From a bacterium (GTDB lineage Bacteria; Verrucomicrobiota; Verrucomicrobiia; Limisphaerales; UBA11358), in the NCBI GenBank assembly GCA_021813325.1, contig JAKALA010000027.1:1-47773 (forward strand): DNA of 47,773 nucleotides, read 5' to 3'. Position 1 is the stretch's first letter, and the number at the start of each line of letters is the position of its first letter. The notes beneath the pieces are model-generated. The model saw only the letters and a program-made list of their open reading frames with translations. It was not told the DNA's origin and did no database searches. Of this stretch, positions 36,754-45,770 are shown one piece after another. A program made the translations under genes and the position numbers.

Positions 36754-37107
36754 ATGATTCCGCACAAACTGAAAATGAACATGAAGACCAAAATCATCTT
36801 CGGTGGATTGCTCGCGGCGGCGCTGATCGCTGCCGGTTGCGCCACCGAAAAGCAGGAACAGGCCGAACTTCGGGCGCAGGCGAAAATCAGCAAGGAGCAG
36901 GCGGCCCAAACCGCGCTGGCCCGGGCGCCCGGTGGCACGGTGAAGGAAGCGGAACTCGAAAAGGAAAAAGGCCACGTGATCTGGTCGTTTGACATCGCCA
37001 CGCCGGGTTCCAAGGACATCACCGAAGTGGGCGTGGACGCGATCACCGGCCAGATGCTGTCGGTTGAAACCGAAACGCCGGAACAACAAAAGGCGGAAAA
37101 AGATTGA
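36754..37107 (+). CDS. PepSY-domain lipoprotein
   Basis: 117 aa if ATG 36754 is used; ATGs at 36775 and 36781 would also leave an intact signal. A lipobox LIAAGC places the lipidated Cys at residue 29. The rest is a single PepSY-like domain (AKISKEQAAQTALARAPGGT, then EVGVDAITGQMLSVE). PepSY domains are thought to inhibit or modulate partners near the membrane and are frequent beside CusRS/PhoPQ-type two-component genes. The response regulator gene follows 82 bases later, suggesting an accessory role in signal sensing. Confidence 0.83.
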   Translation: MIPHKLKMNMKTKIIFGGLLAAALIAAGCATEKQEQAELRAQAKISKEQAAQTALARAPGGTVKEAELEKEKGHVIWSFDIATPGSKDITEVGVDAITGQMLSVETETPEQQKAEKD

Positions 37108-37189
37108 GCGGATGGGGGTGTTCGCCGGCCGGCCGGAGGACGGCGGACTTTCAGCTTTGATCGCCAACGGATCCAACGATATTTCCATC

Positions 37190-37864
37190 ATGCGCATCCT
37201 CGTCGTTGAAGACGAAAAGAAAGTGGCTTCGTTCATTCGCAAGGCGCTCCAAGCCGAGGGGTTTGCCGTCGATTTGTGCGCGACCGGGGAAACGGCCTTG
37301 GTGGCGGTGCGCACCACGGCATTTGATGCGATGGTGCTCGACATCATGCTTCCCGGACGTGACGGCTTGAGCGTGCTGCGCGAACTCCGCGAAACGGGCG
37401 ATCGCACGCCTGTCCTGCTGCTTTCCGCGCGCGGCGCCGTCAATGAGCGGGTCGATGGATTGAATCAGGGCGCCGATGATTACCTGCCCAAGCCGTTTGT
37501 GATTGCCGAATTGGTGGCGCGTGTCCGCGCGCTCGGGCGCCGGGCCGGCGAAACGAAATCGGCAATAATGTGCGTGGGCGATCTGGAACTCGACACCATC
37601 AGCCGCGGCGCCCGGCGGGGCGACCGGAGGATTGAGTTGACGGCCCGGGAGTTTCTTCTGCTGGAATTTCTCATGCGTTCGCCGGGCCGCGTCTGCGGCC
37701 GCATGAGCATCATTGAAAAAGTTTGGGACTATGACTTCGATCCGGGCACGAATCTGGTGGACGTTTACATCAAGCGCCTGCGGGAAAAAATTGACGACGG
37801 GTTCGAGGTGAAACTGCTGCATGCCGTGCGGGGAGTGGGGTATGTGCTGAAGGAGGGAAGATGA
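37190..37864 (+). CDS. OmpR-family response regulator (CusR/QseB-like)
   Basis: 224 aa from the ATG at 37190; the frame extends upstream but the canonical start MRILVVEDEKKVASFI fixes it. Acidic pair ED (7-8), phosphoacceptor Asp51 in AMVLDIMLPG, Lys101 in DDYLPKPF. The winged helix includes ELTAREFLLLEFLMRSPGRV and GTNLVDVYIKRLREKID, the pattern of CusR/PcoR-like regulators. It overlaps the kinase start by 4 bases (ATGA). It probably controls the RND operon that follows directly. Confidence 0.94.
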   Translation: MRILVVEDEKKVASFIRKALQAEGFAVDLCATGETALVAVRTTAFDAMVLDIMLPGRDGLSVLRELRETGDRTPVLLLSARGAVNERVDGLNQGADDYLPKPFVIAELVARVRALGRRAGETKSAIMCVGDLELDTISRGARRGDRRIELTAREFLLLEFLMRSPGRVCGRMSIIEKVWDYDFDPGTNLVDVYIKRLREKIDDGFEVKLLHAVRGVGYVLKEGR

Positions 37865-38949
37865 GCATCCGCCAACGGCTCACCTGGTGGTATGCGGCGA
37901 TCATGTTCGTTTCGCTGCTGCTCATGGGGGTTTTGACTTTCCAGGAGTTCGCACCGGGGACCACTCGCTTGTCGGCCGGCGGCGCGGACGCGGATGAAGG
38001 CGACTTGAGCGAGGTGATGCGGATCATCTTCTTCTGCGGTGTGCCGTCAGCCGGCCTGGCGCTGGCGGGCGGCTGGTGGTTGATGCGCCGGGCGCTGGCA
38101 CCCATCGCGCAGCTTACCCGGGCCGCGGAACGGATTCACGACCGCAATCTGCACGAAAAACTGTCACGCTCCGGCAATGGCGATGAACTTGACCGGCTAA
38201 CCGAAGTTTTTAATGCCATGACCGCGCGTCTCCATGACGCCTTCCGGCACATTCGCGAATTCACGCTGCACGCTTCGCATGAATTGAAGACGCCGCTGAC
38301 CATCCTGCATGGGGAAATCGAGACCGCGCTGCTGGACCCGGGCCTGTCGGATGCCCACCGGGAACTGTTTTCCAGTCAACTGGACGAACTCCAGCGGCTG
38401 ACCAAGATCGTGGACGGTCTCACGCTGCTGACCAAGGCTGATGCCGGCCAAATCAGCCTGAGGCAGGAGCCCGTGAGACTGGATGAGATTGTCCGGGAAG
38501 CATTCGAAGACACGAAAATTCTCGCGCTGCCCGCCCGGATTTCGGTGAGCCTGGTCAATTGCCAGCCGGCCAGCTTGCCCGGCGACCGGCATCGCATCCG
38601 GCAACTGTTGTTGAACCTTTGCGACAATGCCGTCAAATACAATCATCCCGGCGGCGCCATTGAATTTTCCCTGCGGCGGGCCGGCCTGGAGGCGGAATTG
38701 AAAATTGTCAACACCGGCCCGGCCATCCCCCCGGAAATCATGCCGCGCCTCTTTGACCGCTTCTTTCGCGGGGATCCGGCCCATAATTCCGCCATTGACG
38801 GATGCGGCCTGGGTTTGAGTATTGTTCACTGGATCGCGACGGCGCACCGCGGATCCGTCAGCATGGAATCCGTCCCGGGAGAAAAAAACATTGTTACCGT
38901 GCGACTGCCGATTAATCCTGAAGCAGGTGTTGATGAAGAAACCGTCTAA
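37861..38949 (+). CDS. Sensor histidine kinase (CusS/QseC-like)
   Basis: 362 aa. Two membrane segments (about 13-25 and 52-72) enclose an unusually short periplasmic loop of about 25 residues, so ligand sensing may depend on another protein such as the PepSY lipoprotein. HAMP (about 73-125, LAPIAQLTRAAERIHDRNLH), HisKA ASHELKTPLTILHGEIETAL with His140, N box LLNLCDNAVKYNHP and G2 GCGLGLSIVHWIA. The G1 region reads VNTGPAIPPE, where the Asp of DxGxG is replaced, a common variant (NTG) in this subgroup. It overlaps both the regulator (4 bp) and the channel gene (17 bp). Confidence 0.93.
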   Translation: MSIRQRLTWWYAAIMFVSLLLMGVLTFQEFAPGTTRLSAGGADADEGDLSEVMRIIFFCGVPSAGLALAGGWWLMRRALAPIAQLTRAAERIHDRNLHEKLSRSGNGDELDRLTEVFNAMTARLHDAFRHIREFTLHASHELKTPLTILHGEIETALLDPGLSDAHRELFSSQLDELQRLTKIVDGLTLLTKADAGQISLRQEPVRLDEIVREAFEDTKILALPARISVSLVNCQPASLPGDRHRIRQLLLNLCDNAVKYNHPGGAIEFSLRRAGLEAELKIVNTGPAIPPEIMPRLFDRFFRGDPAHNSAIDGCGLGLSIVHWIATAHRGSVSMESVPGEKNIVTVRLPINPEAGVDEETV

Positions 38950-40336
38950 CATATTGATTTTGATTTCGGTGGTGCTCACCGGTTGTGCGCATTACCAGCC
39001 GCAGCCCCTCCAGCCGGCCCAGACCGCGCGCCAATTTGATCGGCGGCGGCTCGACGATCCCGGGCTGAAAACCTTTGTCGCCACCAATTGCCCGGGCCGC
39101 TACGCCAGTTGGCCGCCCGCCAAGTGGGATTTGAATTCGCTCACGCTGGCGGCCTTTTATTTTCATCCCGATCTGGCGGTCGCGCGGGCCCAGTGGCGGG
39201 TGGCTGCCGCCGGCATCACCACCGCCGCCGGCCGGCCCAACCCGGTCATTTCCGGCGGGCCGGGCTACAATTTTACCACCGCCGCGCCGACGCCGTGGAT
39301 GCCGTTTGGCGCGGTGGATCTGCCCATTGAAACGGCCGGCAAACGCGGCAAACGCATCGCCATGGCGGCGGCCGGCGCCGAGGCGGCGCGCTGGAATTTC
39401 ATCGCCGCAGCCTGGCAATTGCGCAGCGGGGTTCGCAACACGCTGATCGATTATCGCGCCGCGCAGCGCCGCCGCCAGTGGCTGCAAAAACAGGTGGCAG
39501 CCCAGCGCGACATCGTGCGCTTTTTGCAAGGCGGACTGGATGCCGGCGAAGTTTCCCGCCCGGAACTGGTTGCCGCCCAGCTCGCGCTCGACAAGGCCCA
39601 ACTGGAAAGCGCGGCGGCGGCCACCAAATTTTCCGAAGCCGTTTCGCGGCTGGCGGAAGCGCTGGGCGTGCCGCAAACGGCGCTGGCGGATATGAATTTA
39701 AACCAGGGGGTGCTGACGATTCCGCCCCATGCGCTCCAGGCCGCCGCGGCGCGCCGCGCGGCCCTGATTGGTCGGGCCGACATTCGCGCCGCGCTGGCTG
39801 ACTACGCGGCCAGTGAAGAAAATCTGCGCCTGGAAATTGCCAAGCAATACCCGGATGTGCATTTCAATCCCGGCTACCAGTATGACCAGGGCAATAATAA
39901 ATGGACGCTGGGCCTCGCGTTGGAACTGCCCGTTTTGAACCAAAACCAAGGGCCGATCGCCGAAGCCGAGGCCAATCGCAAGCTGGCCGCGGCCAGGTTT
40001 CTGCAACTTCAGTCGCGGGTTGCGGCGCAAGTGGACCGTGCCGTGGCGGGATGGCGCGACGCACAAGCCCAGTTGAAAACCTCCCAGGACATCGTGGCGG
40101 CGGCGGAAAAGCAGGTGCAATCCGTCACCGCGCAAATGCAGGCAGGAGCAGCCTCGCGGGCCGATTTGGCGTTGACGCGCATCGAACTCGTCACCGCCCA
40201 ATTGGCGCAACTCGACAATCAAGCCGCCACCCAGGTCGCGCTGGCGGCGCTGGAGGACGCGTTGCAGCAGCCCGCTGATCATTTTGAGATGAACGCCCTG
40301 CTTTCATTGCCGGCGCGCCAAACCCATTCACCATGA
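38933..40336 (+). CDS. TolC/CusC-family outer-membrane efflux lipoprotein
   Basis: 467 aa from the ATG at 38933, which lies inside the kinase gene. A lipobox VVLTGC sets Cys18 as the lipidated residue. The remainder is the OEP fold with two long helical repeats (AALADYAASEENLRLEIAKQ followed by YPDVHFNPGYQYDQG; VAAAEKQVQSVTAQMQAGAA). Trimers form the outer-membrane exit duct of tripartite pumps. The following small gene overlaps its stop (ATGA). Confidence 0.92.
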   Translation: MKKPSNILILISVVLTGCAHYQPQPLQPAQTARQFDRRRLDDPGLKTFVATNCPGRYASWPPAKWDLNSLTLAAFYFHPDLAVARAQWRVAAAGITTAAGRPNPVISGGPGYNFTTAAPTPWMPFGAVDLPIETAGKRGKRIAMAAAGAEAARWNFIAAAWQLRSGVRNTLIDYRAAQRRRQWLQKQVAAQRDIVRFLQGGLDAGEVSRPELVAAQLALDKAQLESAAAATKFSEAVSRLAEALGVPQTALADMNLNQGVLTIPPHALQAAAARRAALIGRADIRAALADYAASEENLRLEIAKQYPDVHFNPGYQYDQGNNKWTLGLALELPVLNQNQGPIAEAEANRKLAAARFLQLQSRVAAQVDRAVAGWRDAQAQLKTSQDIVAAAEKQVQSVTAQMQAGAASRADLALTRIELVTAQLAQLDNQAATQVALAALEDALQQPADHFEMNALLSLPARQTHSP

Positions 40337-40536
40337 AAAATCGCTGGACCATTCTTTTGCCGGCCCTGGCTTGGCGCCGGGAAGCGCGGCTGTTCGCCGA
40401 TAATGCAGGCGCCGCGAGTCCACCCCCCGCGCCGGTCAAACCGGCCGCCGCCGGGCGGACGGTTTTGACGCTGGCTGCCGCCACCCCAAAACGGCTGGCG
40501 TTGGCGGTGAATAAATCATCCGAAATTTTCCAATGA
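40333..40536 (+). CDS. Small coupled ORF between efflux channel and adaptor genes (unknown)
   Basis: 67 codons. The ATG overlaps the channel gene's TGA, and its own TGA overlaps the adaptor's ATG, both as ATGA, so it is tightly placed for translational coupling. The product has a weakly hydrophobic N-terminus (MKNRWTILLPALAW) interrupted by Arg residues, a Pro/Ala-rich middle (AASPPPAPVKPAAAG) and no recognisable domain. It could be a real small periplasmic or membrane-linked component, a degraded signal-peptide protein, or merely a spacer frame maintained for coupling. Confidence 0.45.
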   Translation: MKNRWTILLPALAWRREARLFADNAGAASPPPAPVKPAAAGRTVLTLAAATPKRLALAVNKSSEIFQ

Positions 40537-41576
40537 AACCGAAATCACTCACTATCGGCCTCGTCATTCTGCTCGTGGGTGGACTGGGCATTTACGCGTT
40601 CATCAAATATCGCGGTTCAGCTTCCATCACAGACAGCGGCGACGCGGATAATTCGCCCAGTGTGGTCAGCGTGCAAACCGCTGCGCTTCAACGCATGACT
40701 CTGCACCGTTACGCCGCCGGTTATGGCACAATTGAGCCGGCCACGGCCACGGCGGATGAACCGGATGCTGGCGCGGCGCTGGCGGCGACCACCGCCGGGG
40801 TGGTGTTCCGGGTGCTGGTCGTGGAAGGTCAGCATGTGGAAAAAGGCGACGTGCTGATGGAATTGAACTCTGGAACGGCCACGTATGTCTCCGCGCGGGC
40901 CGAAATGGAGCGGCAGCAAAAGCTGTTCGCGCAACAGAATACTTCGCTGAAAAACCTGCAAAACGCGGAGGCGCAGATGGCCGCGCTGGAAGTCGTCGCG
41001 CCTTTGTCTGGAACGGTGACGAAACTCAACATCAAACCGGGCATGGCAGTGGACCTTGCCACGATCGTCGCGGAGGTGATGGATTTGAACCGGCTGTCCG
41101 TGCGGGCGGAAATTCCGGTGGCGGATGCGGCCGGTTTGCAAGCCGGCGTGACACTGCAAATACTCACACCGTCGCCGGTGATCGCGCCCGTTACATTTGT
41201 GAGTCCATCGGTGGATGCGAACAACGGCACGGTGCTGGTGCGCGCAAATTTGCCGGCGGAAAATGGTTTGCGTTCCGGTCAATTCGTGCCGGTGCGAATC
41301 ATCACGGCGGTTCGCACCAATTGTCTCGTGGCACCGGAAGCCAGCGTGGTGACGGATGAGACCGGCCATAGCGTCATCAGTCTGGTGCAGGGTGACGAGG
41401 CCGTGTCGGTGCCTGTGCGGACGGGTTTTCACGAAAAGGACTGGGTGGAAGTATCCGGCGCGGGTTTGCAAGCGGGTGGATTGGTGGTGACGGTCGGGGC
41501 TTACGGGCTGCCGGATAAAACTAAAATCCAAGTCGTCAATCCGCCGGCGGCAACCAACCCGGCATCCGCGCAATGA
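40533..41576 (+). CDS. RND efflux periplasmic adaptor (membrane fusion protein) with short hairpin
   Basis: 347 aa. An N-terminal anchor or signal (about 5-25) precedes the lipoyl halves AGVVFRVLVVEGQHVEKGDV and VVAPLSGTVTKLNIKPGMAV. Between them lie only about 45 residues, so the alpha-helical hairpin is much shorter than in AcrA or CusB. Beta-barrel (LSVRAEIPVADAAGLQAGVT) and membrane-proximal domains follow. It connects the RND pump to the outer-membrane channel. Overlaps of 4 bases on both sides support one message. Confidence 0.9.
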   Translation: MKPKSLTIGLVILLVGGLGIYAFIKYRGSASITDSGDADNSPSVVSVQTAALQRMTLHRYAAGYGTIEPATATADEPDAGAALAATTAGVVFRVLVVEGQHVEKGDVLMELNSGTATYVSARAEMERQQKLFAQQNTSLKNLQNAEAQMAALEVVAPLSGTVTKLNIKPGMAVDLATIVAEVMDLNRLSVRAEIPVADAAGLQAGVTLQILTPSPVIAPVTFVSPSVDANNGTVLVRANLPAENGLRSGQFVPVRIITAVRTNCLVAPEASVVTDETGHSVISLVQGDEAVSVPVRTGFHEKDWVEVSGAGLQAGGLVVTVGAYGLPDKTKIQVVNPPAATNPASAQ

Positions 41577-44500
41577 ACTCCGGCAATTCTTCGGGCCTCG
41601 GCCAGTTTGCCACACGCCACGCGATTTCCATCACTTTTATCGCCCTGGTGCTCTGCCTGGCCGGATTTTTCTGCGCGCGCAACACGCCGTCGTCCGTGTT
41701 CCCCAAAACCGATTTCCCGCGCATTGTCGTGATGGTCAACAACGGCATCATGCCGGCCAACGAAATGATGGCCACCGTCACGCGCCCCATCGAGGAGACG
41801 ATGAAGAGCATTCCCGGCGTCGCGTCGGTGCAATCCTCCACCATGCGCGGCTCGGCGGTCGTCAACGTGATCTTCAACTGGGGCGCGGATATGCAACAAG
41901 CGGAGGTCTATGTGATGGGCCGGCTCTCGCAAATTCGCAGCGACTTGCCGCCCACGGCGTCCACTGACGTTTCGCGCGTGGCGTTTTCGTTGAGCTATCC
42001 GATCATCGGCATCAGCCTCACCAGTTCCACGCGCAACCAGATGGATTTGTGGGACACGGCCACCTACAAAATCAAGCCGCTCTTCCTGCAAATTCCCGGC
42101 GTGGCGGCGGTGGAAATCCTTGGCGGCAACGCGCCGGAATTTCACGTGGTGGTGGACCCGCTGAAATTGCGGGCGGCGCACCTCGGCTTGCCGGATGTCA
42201 GCAACGCGCTGAAAGAGAACAACCTCGTGGCCGCCGCCGGCATGATCACGGAAAACTATCACCTCTACCTGACCACGGTGGATGGCCGCGTGCATTCCGC
42301 CGCCGACATCGGGAACGTCGTTATCACGGTTCCCAACGGCCATCCAGTGCGCATCCGGGATGTGGCGAGCGTGGTGCGCGGGCCTGAACCGGTGTTCCAG
42401 AGCATCACCGCGCAAGGCCGCCAGGCGGTGCTGTTCAACATCGAAAGCCAGCCCGGCTCCAGCATCCTGGCGATTGCGGCCCAACTGAAAGCGCAAATCA
42501 AAAGTCTTCAGCAGGAACTGCCACCGGACATGCACTTGGCATTCTTTTACGACCAATCGCAATTCGTGCGTGATTCGGTCGGCAGCGTCCGGGATGCCAT
42601 CCTGTTCGGTTTGGTTTTGTCGGTCATCATTCTTTTCTTTTTCCTGAAAAACTGGGGCAGCGTGTGGACGGCCATCGTCACCATTCCGATTTCGGTGCTT
42701 GTCACGGTGGTCATCATGAAAATCGCCGGCATGAGCTTCGACATGATGACACTGGGCGGCATCGCGGCGTCCATCGGGCTGATCATTGACAATGCCATCA
42801 TCGTGGTGGAGGCGATGTGCCACCGGCTGGCGGCGGGCGGGCCGCGGTTGCGGTGCATTCACGCAGCCATGGGCGAGATTTTAACCGCGCTGATCGGCTC
42901 GACGCTGACGCCCGTGGTGGTGTTTCTGCCGCTGGCTTATTTGAACGGCATGGCGGGCGTCTTCTTCCGGGCGCTGGGTTTGACGATGGTGGTGGCGCTG
43001 CTGGTGTCACTGCTTTTGGCGCTGACGCTGACCCCGTCATTGGCGGCCTGGCTGATTCGCGGCCGGCGTGGCGGCGAGGCCGCGTCGCCCTCACCAGACG
43101 AAGCCGGCTTCGTCTTGAGGCCGTTGCTGCGGATGTATGAGGCCGCCGTGCGCTGGGCCTTGCGGCATGCCTGGCTGACGTTGCTCGCGTGCGGCATTGT
43201 TTTGGTCGCAAGCATTTTCATTTTCCGGCAATTGGAAACCGGCTTCCTGCCGGATTTCGACGAAGGCGGGTTCGTCATGGATTTCAACGCTCCGCCGGGC
43301 ACGAGCCTGGCCGAGGCGTCGCGCGTGCTCGACCAGGCGGAGCAAAGCATCCGCACCAATGCCGACGTGGAGAGTTATTCACGCCGGCTGGGCGCGCAAT
43401 TGGGGCCGTTCATCACGGAACCGTATCGCGGCGATTATCTGATCAAGCTCAAGGCTGGCCGGAAACATTCCACTGCGGAGGTGCTGGCCGGGATGCGGCA
43501 CGATTTCAACCGGCGTTTCCCGATGATCCGCTGGGATTTTCACGGCTATCTGGAGGATTTGATCGGCGATTTGCAGATGACCGCCGAGCCCATTCAAATT
43601 TACCTGTATTCGCCGGATTTGTCGTGGCTCGAAAAAACCGCGCCGCGAGTGGAAGAGCAAATCAAACAGATTCCCGGCATCGTGGATACGTTTGACGGGC
43701 TGACCAAGACCGGGCCGTCCATCAACCTGCGCGTGCGGCCGGTGGACGCCGACCGCTTCGGCCTCACGGCACAGAGCATCTCCGACGCGGTCAACACCGC
43801 CCTGCTCGGCCAGGTGTCGTCTTACGTGCTTCAAGGCGACCGCATCGTGAATATCCGCGTCAAGGTGGACCCGGCGAGCGTGGATTCTGTCGCCAAACTG
43901 CGCAACCTGCCGATCCGCGCCCCGAGCGGCGCGGTGGTGCGGGTGGACCAAGTGGCTGATGTAAACATGGTGCCCAGCGAATCGGAATTGAACCGGAAAG
44001 GTTTCCGGCAAATGGACATGGTGTCAGCTTGGCTGGAAGGTGTGGACCTGGGCACCGCCATGCGCGAGGTTCAGGCCAAACTGAGCCAGGCCAAATGGCT
44101 GCCGCCGGGCTCGGTGGAATACGGCGGGCTTTACCAGCAGCAACAGGAATCTTTCCGCAATTTGCTGGCGGTGTTGCTCGCCGCCATTCTGCTGGTGTTC
44201 ACCGTGCTGCTGATTGAATTCCGTTCGTTCTATGAACCGGTGGCCATCGTCTTTGGCTCCGTGCTGGCGCTGTTCGGCGCCTTGGCGGCGCTGTGGCTCT
44301 CCGGGGTTTCGCTCAACATCATCTCCTACCTCGGCATGATCATCGGCGTGGGCATCGTCGCCAAAAACGGCATTCTGGTGCTGGACTATTTCCAGCAATT
44401 GCGCGGGCAGGGCGTGGAATTGGTCGAGGCGCTGGTGCAAGCCGGCCACCGCCGGCTGCGGCCGGTGCTGATGACCTCGCTGGCGGCGGCGCTGGGCATG

Positions 44501-44686
44501 TTGCCACTGGCTTACGGAGCGGGAACCGGCGCGCAAATGCTCCAGCCGCTGGGGGTGGCCGTCATCGGCGCGCTGATCATCTCCGTGCTGCTCTCGCTCA
44601 TCGCCACGCCGGTGGTTTACTATTTGCTGATCCGGATGCACCTGACCGTATTGCGGAAATATCCGGACAACGAACCGCCCGTTTGA
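41573..44686 (+). CDS. RND-superfamily efflux permease (HAE1/CusA-like)
   Basis: 1037 aa, full length. Two homologous halves each have one membrane helix, a large periplasmic porter loop and five to six further helices. In helix 4 the proton-relay pair reads Asp406-Asn407 (GLIIDNAIIVVE) instead of the Asp-Asp of drug pumps; in helix 10 Lys931 is kept (GIVAKNGILVLDY). The substrate could be hydrophobic compounds or metals; the Met triad of CusA cannot be confirmed by eye. The adjacent CusRS-like genes hint at envelope or metal stress. ATGA overlap with the adaptor. Confidence 0.93.
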   Translation: MNSGNSSGLGQFATRHAISITFIALVLCLAGFFCARNTPSSVFPKTDFPRIVVMVNNGIMPANEMMATVTRPIEETMKSIPGVASVQSSTMRGSAVVNVIFNWGADMQQAEVYVMGRLSQIRSDLPPTASTDVSRVAFSLSYPIIGISLTSSTRNQMDLWDTATYKIKPLFLQIPGVAAVEILGGNAPEFHVVVDPLKLRAAHLGLPDVSNALKENNLVAAAGMITENYHLYLTTVDGRVHSAADIGNVVITVPNGHPVRIRDVASVVRGPEPVFQSITAQGRQAVLFNIESQPGSSILAIAAQLKAQIKSLQQELPPDMHLAFFYDQSQFVRDSVGSVRDAILFGLVLSVIILFFFLKNWGSVWTAIVTIPISVLVTVVIMKIAGMSFDMMTLGGIAASIGLIIDNAIIVVEAMCHRLAAGGPRLRCIHAAMGEILTALIGSTLTPVVVFLPLAYLNGMAGVFFRALGLTMVVALLVSLLLALTLTPSLAAWLIRGRRGGEAASPSPDEAGFVLRPLLRMYEAAVRWALRHAWLTLLACGIVLVASIFIFRQLETGFLPDFDEGGFVMDFNAPPGTSLAEASRVLDQAEQSIRTNADVESYSRRLGAQLGPFITEPYRGDYLIKLKAGRKHSTAEVLAGMRHDFNRRFPMIRWDFHGYLEDLIGDLQMTAEPIQIYLYSPDLSWLEKTAPRVEEQIKQIPGIVDTFDGLTKTGPSINLRVRPVDADRFGLTAQSISDAVNTALLGQVSSYVLQGDRIVNIRVKVDPASVDSVAKLRNLPIRAPSGAVVRVDQVADVNMVPSESELNRKGFRQMDMVSAWLEGVDLGTAMREVQAKLSQAKWLPPGSVEYGGLYQQQQESFRNLLAVLLAAILLVFTVLLIEFRSFYEPVAIVFGSVLALFGALAALWLSGVSLNIISYLGMIIGVGIVAKNGILVLDYFQQLRGQGVELVEALVQAGHRRLRPVLMTSLAAALGMLPLAYGAGTGAQMLQPLGVAVIGALIISVLLSLIATPVVYYLLIRMHLTVLRKYPDNEPPV

Positions 44687-44734
44687 AGGCAGCTGGACGA
44701 TTTTATGGAGAAACATTGAACGGGATAAGCTTGT

Positions 44735-45154
44735 ATGAACTGGTTTGTCTGGGCCGTTTTATCCGCACTATTTGCCGGCATCACCGCGATTCTGGCGAAG
44801 ATCGGCGTGGCGGGCGTGAACTCGAATCTCGCCACCGCCATCCGCACGACGGTGGTGCTGGTGTTCACCTGGGGGATCGCGCTGGCCACGAGCAAACCCG
44901 CCGCCGTGTTGGAATTGTCCCGGCGCACCTGGCTGTTTCTCGCTCTCTCCGGGCTGGCTACGGGATTGTCGTGGCTGTGTTATTTCCGCGCGCTGCAACT
45001 GGGCGAGGCGTCGCGCGTGGCGCCGGTGGACAAATTGAGCATCGTTTTCGTCATCGCCTTTGCGGCGTTGTTCCTGCACGAAAGGTTGACCTGGCATCAG
45101 TGGATCGGCGGCGGGTTGGTGGTGGCGGGCGCGATGGTGCTGGCCTGGAAATAA
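44735..45154 (+). CDS. EamA/DMT-superfamily half-size transporter
   Basis: 139 aa, about half the size of usual ten-helix EamA exporters. Five hydrophobic helices are visible, opening WFVWAVLSALFAGITAILAK and ending GGGLVVAGAMVLAWK. The conserved LSGLATGLSWLCYFRALQLG and ASRVAPVDKLSIVF are typical of a bacterial family of short EamA proteins that presumably dimerise like SMR pumps. Substrate unknown. It starts 48 bases after the RND gene. Confidence 0.87.
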   Translation: MNWFVWAVLSALFAGITAILAKIGVAGVNSNLATAIRTTVVLVFTWGIALATSKPAAVLELSRRTWLFLALSGLATGLSWLCYFRALQLGEASRVAPVDKLSIVFVIAFAALFLHERLTWHQWIGGGLVVAGAMVLAWK

Positions 45155-45179
45155 AACCAAAACCGAGTTCGACACAATC

Positions 45180-45752
45180 ATGAGTCTAAAACTCAAATAC
45201 AATGGCCGACGCCTGTTGCTGGGCGCGCTGATCCTGCTCGTTGGGATCGGAAGCTATGCCGGCTGGCTGGTGATGGATCATAACTTTCATGTTGTTATGG
45301 CGGGGCAGGTTTACCGGTCGAGCCGGATGAGTCCGGGGACCTTGGACCGGGTGATTCAAGCGCATGGCATCAAGAGCGTTTTAAGTTTGATCGGCCCCAG
45401 CCTCTCCGAAAGCAACGCGGTCAGGCGGGCGGGCGGAACGTATTTTGATGTTTCCCTGTCCGACCGGCATGAAGTCACGGACGCGCAGATGGGACAGATT
45501 GTTGCCCTTCTGCGCACCGCGCCCAAGCCCGTGCTCATCCACTGCAAATCGGGCGCGGACCGCACCGGACTGGCGGCGGCGCTCTACCATTATGTCATCG
45601 AAGAGCAGCCCGCCGGAAAGGCCGACAACGCATTGACCCTCTTCTACGGCCACATGCCGTCATGGATGGGTTTTGGCACCAGCGCGATGGATCGTTCCTT
45701 CTGGCGCTACGTTCGCGAACACCCGCCCCGGAACGCCACCAGCCGGCCGTAA
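45180..45752 (+). CDS. Membrane-anchored dual-specificity-type phosphatase (first of tandem pair)
   Basis: 190 aa. An N-terminal anchor (about 12-32) leads to VYRSSRMSPGTLDRVIQAHG, the entry typical of bacterial Siw14/DSP-like phosphatases. The P-loop HCKSGADRTG carries catalytic Cys122 and Arg128; a candidate general acid is the Asp in VSLSDRHEVTD. The catalytic domain would face the periplasm if the anchor is oriented Nin, unusual for a phosphatase, but topology is not proven. It is followed 18 bases later by a paralogue. Substrates (phosphotyrosine, inositol or lipid phosphates) are unknown. Confidence 0.87.
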   Translation: MSLKLKYNGRRLLLGALILLVGIGSYAGWLVMDHNFHVVMAGQVYRSSRMSPGTLDRVIQAHGIKSVLSLIGPSLSESNAVRRAGGTYFDVSLSDRHEVTDAQMGQIVALLRTAPKPVLIHCKSGADRTGLAAALYHYVIEEQPAGKADNALTLFYGHMPSWMGFGTSAMDRSFWRYVREHPPRNATSRP

Positions 45753-45770
45753 TCAATTCCGCCCTCGGCC

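Noticed and set aside
41501-42862. 453-codon minus-strand frame opposite the RND pump
   Set aside because: Composition rich in His, Arg and Asp, typical of antisense of GC-rich coding DNA; the pump frame is unambiguous.
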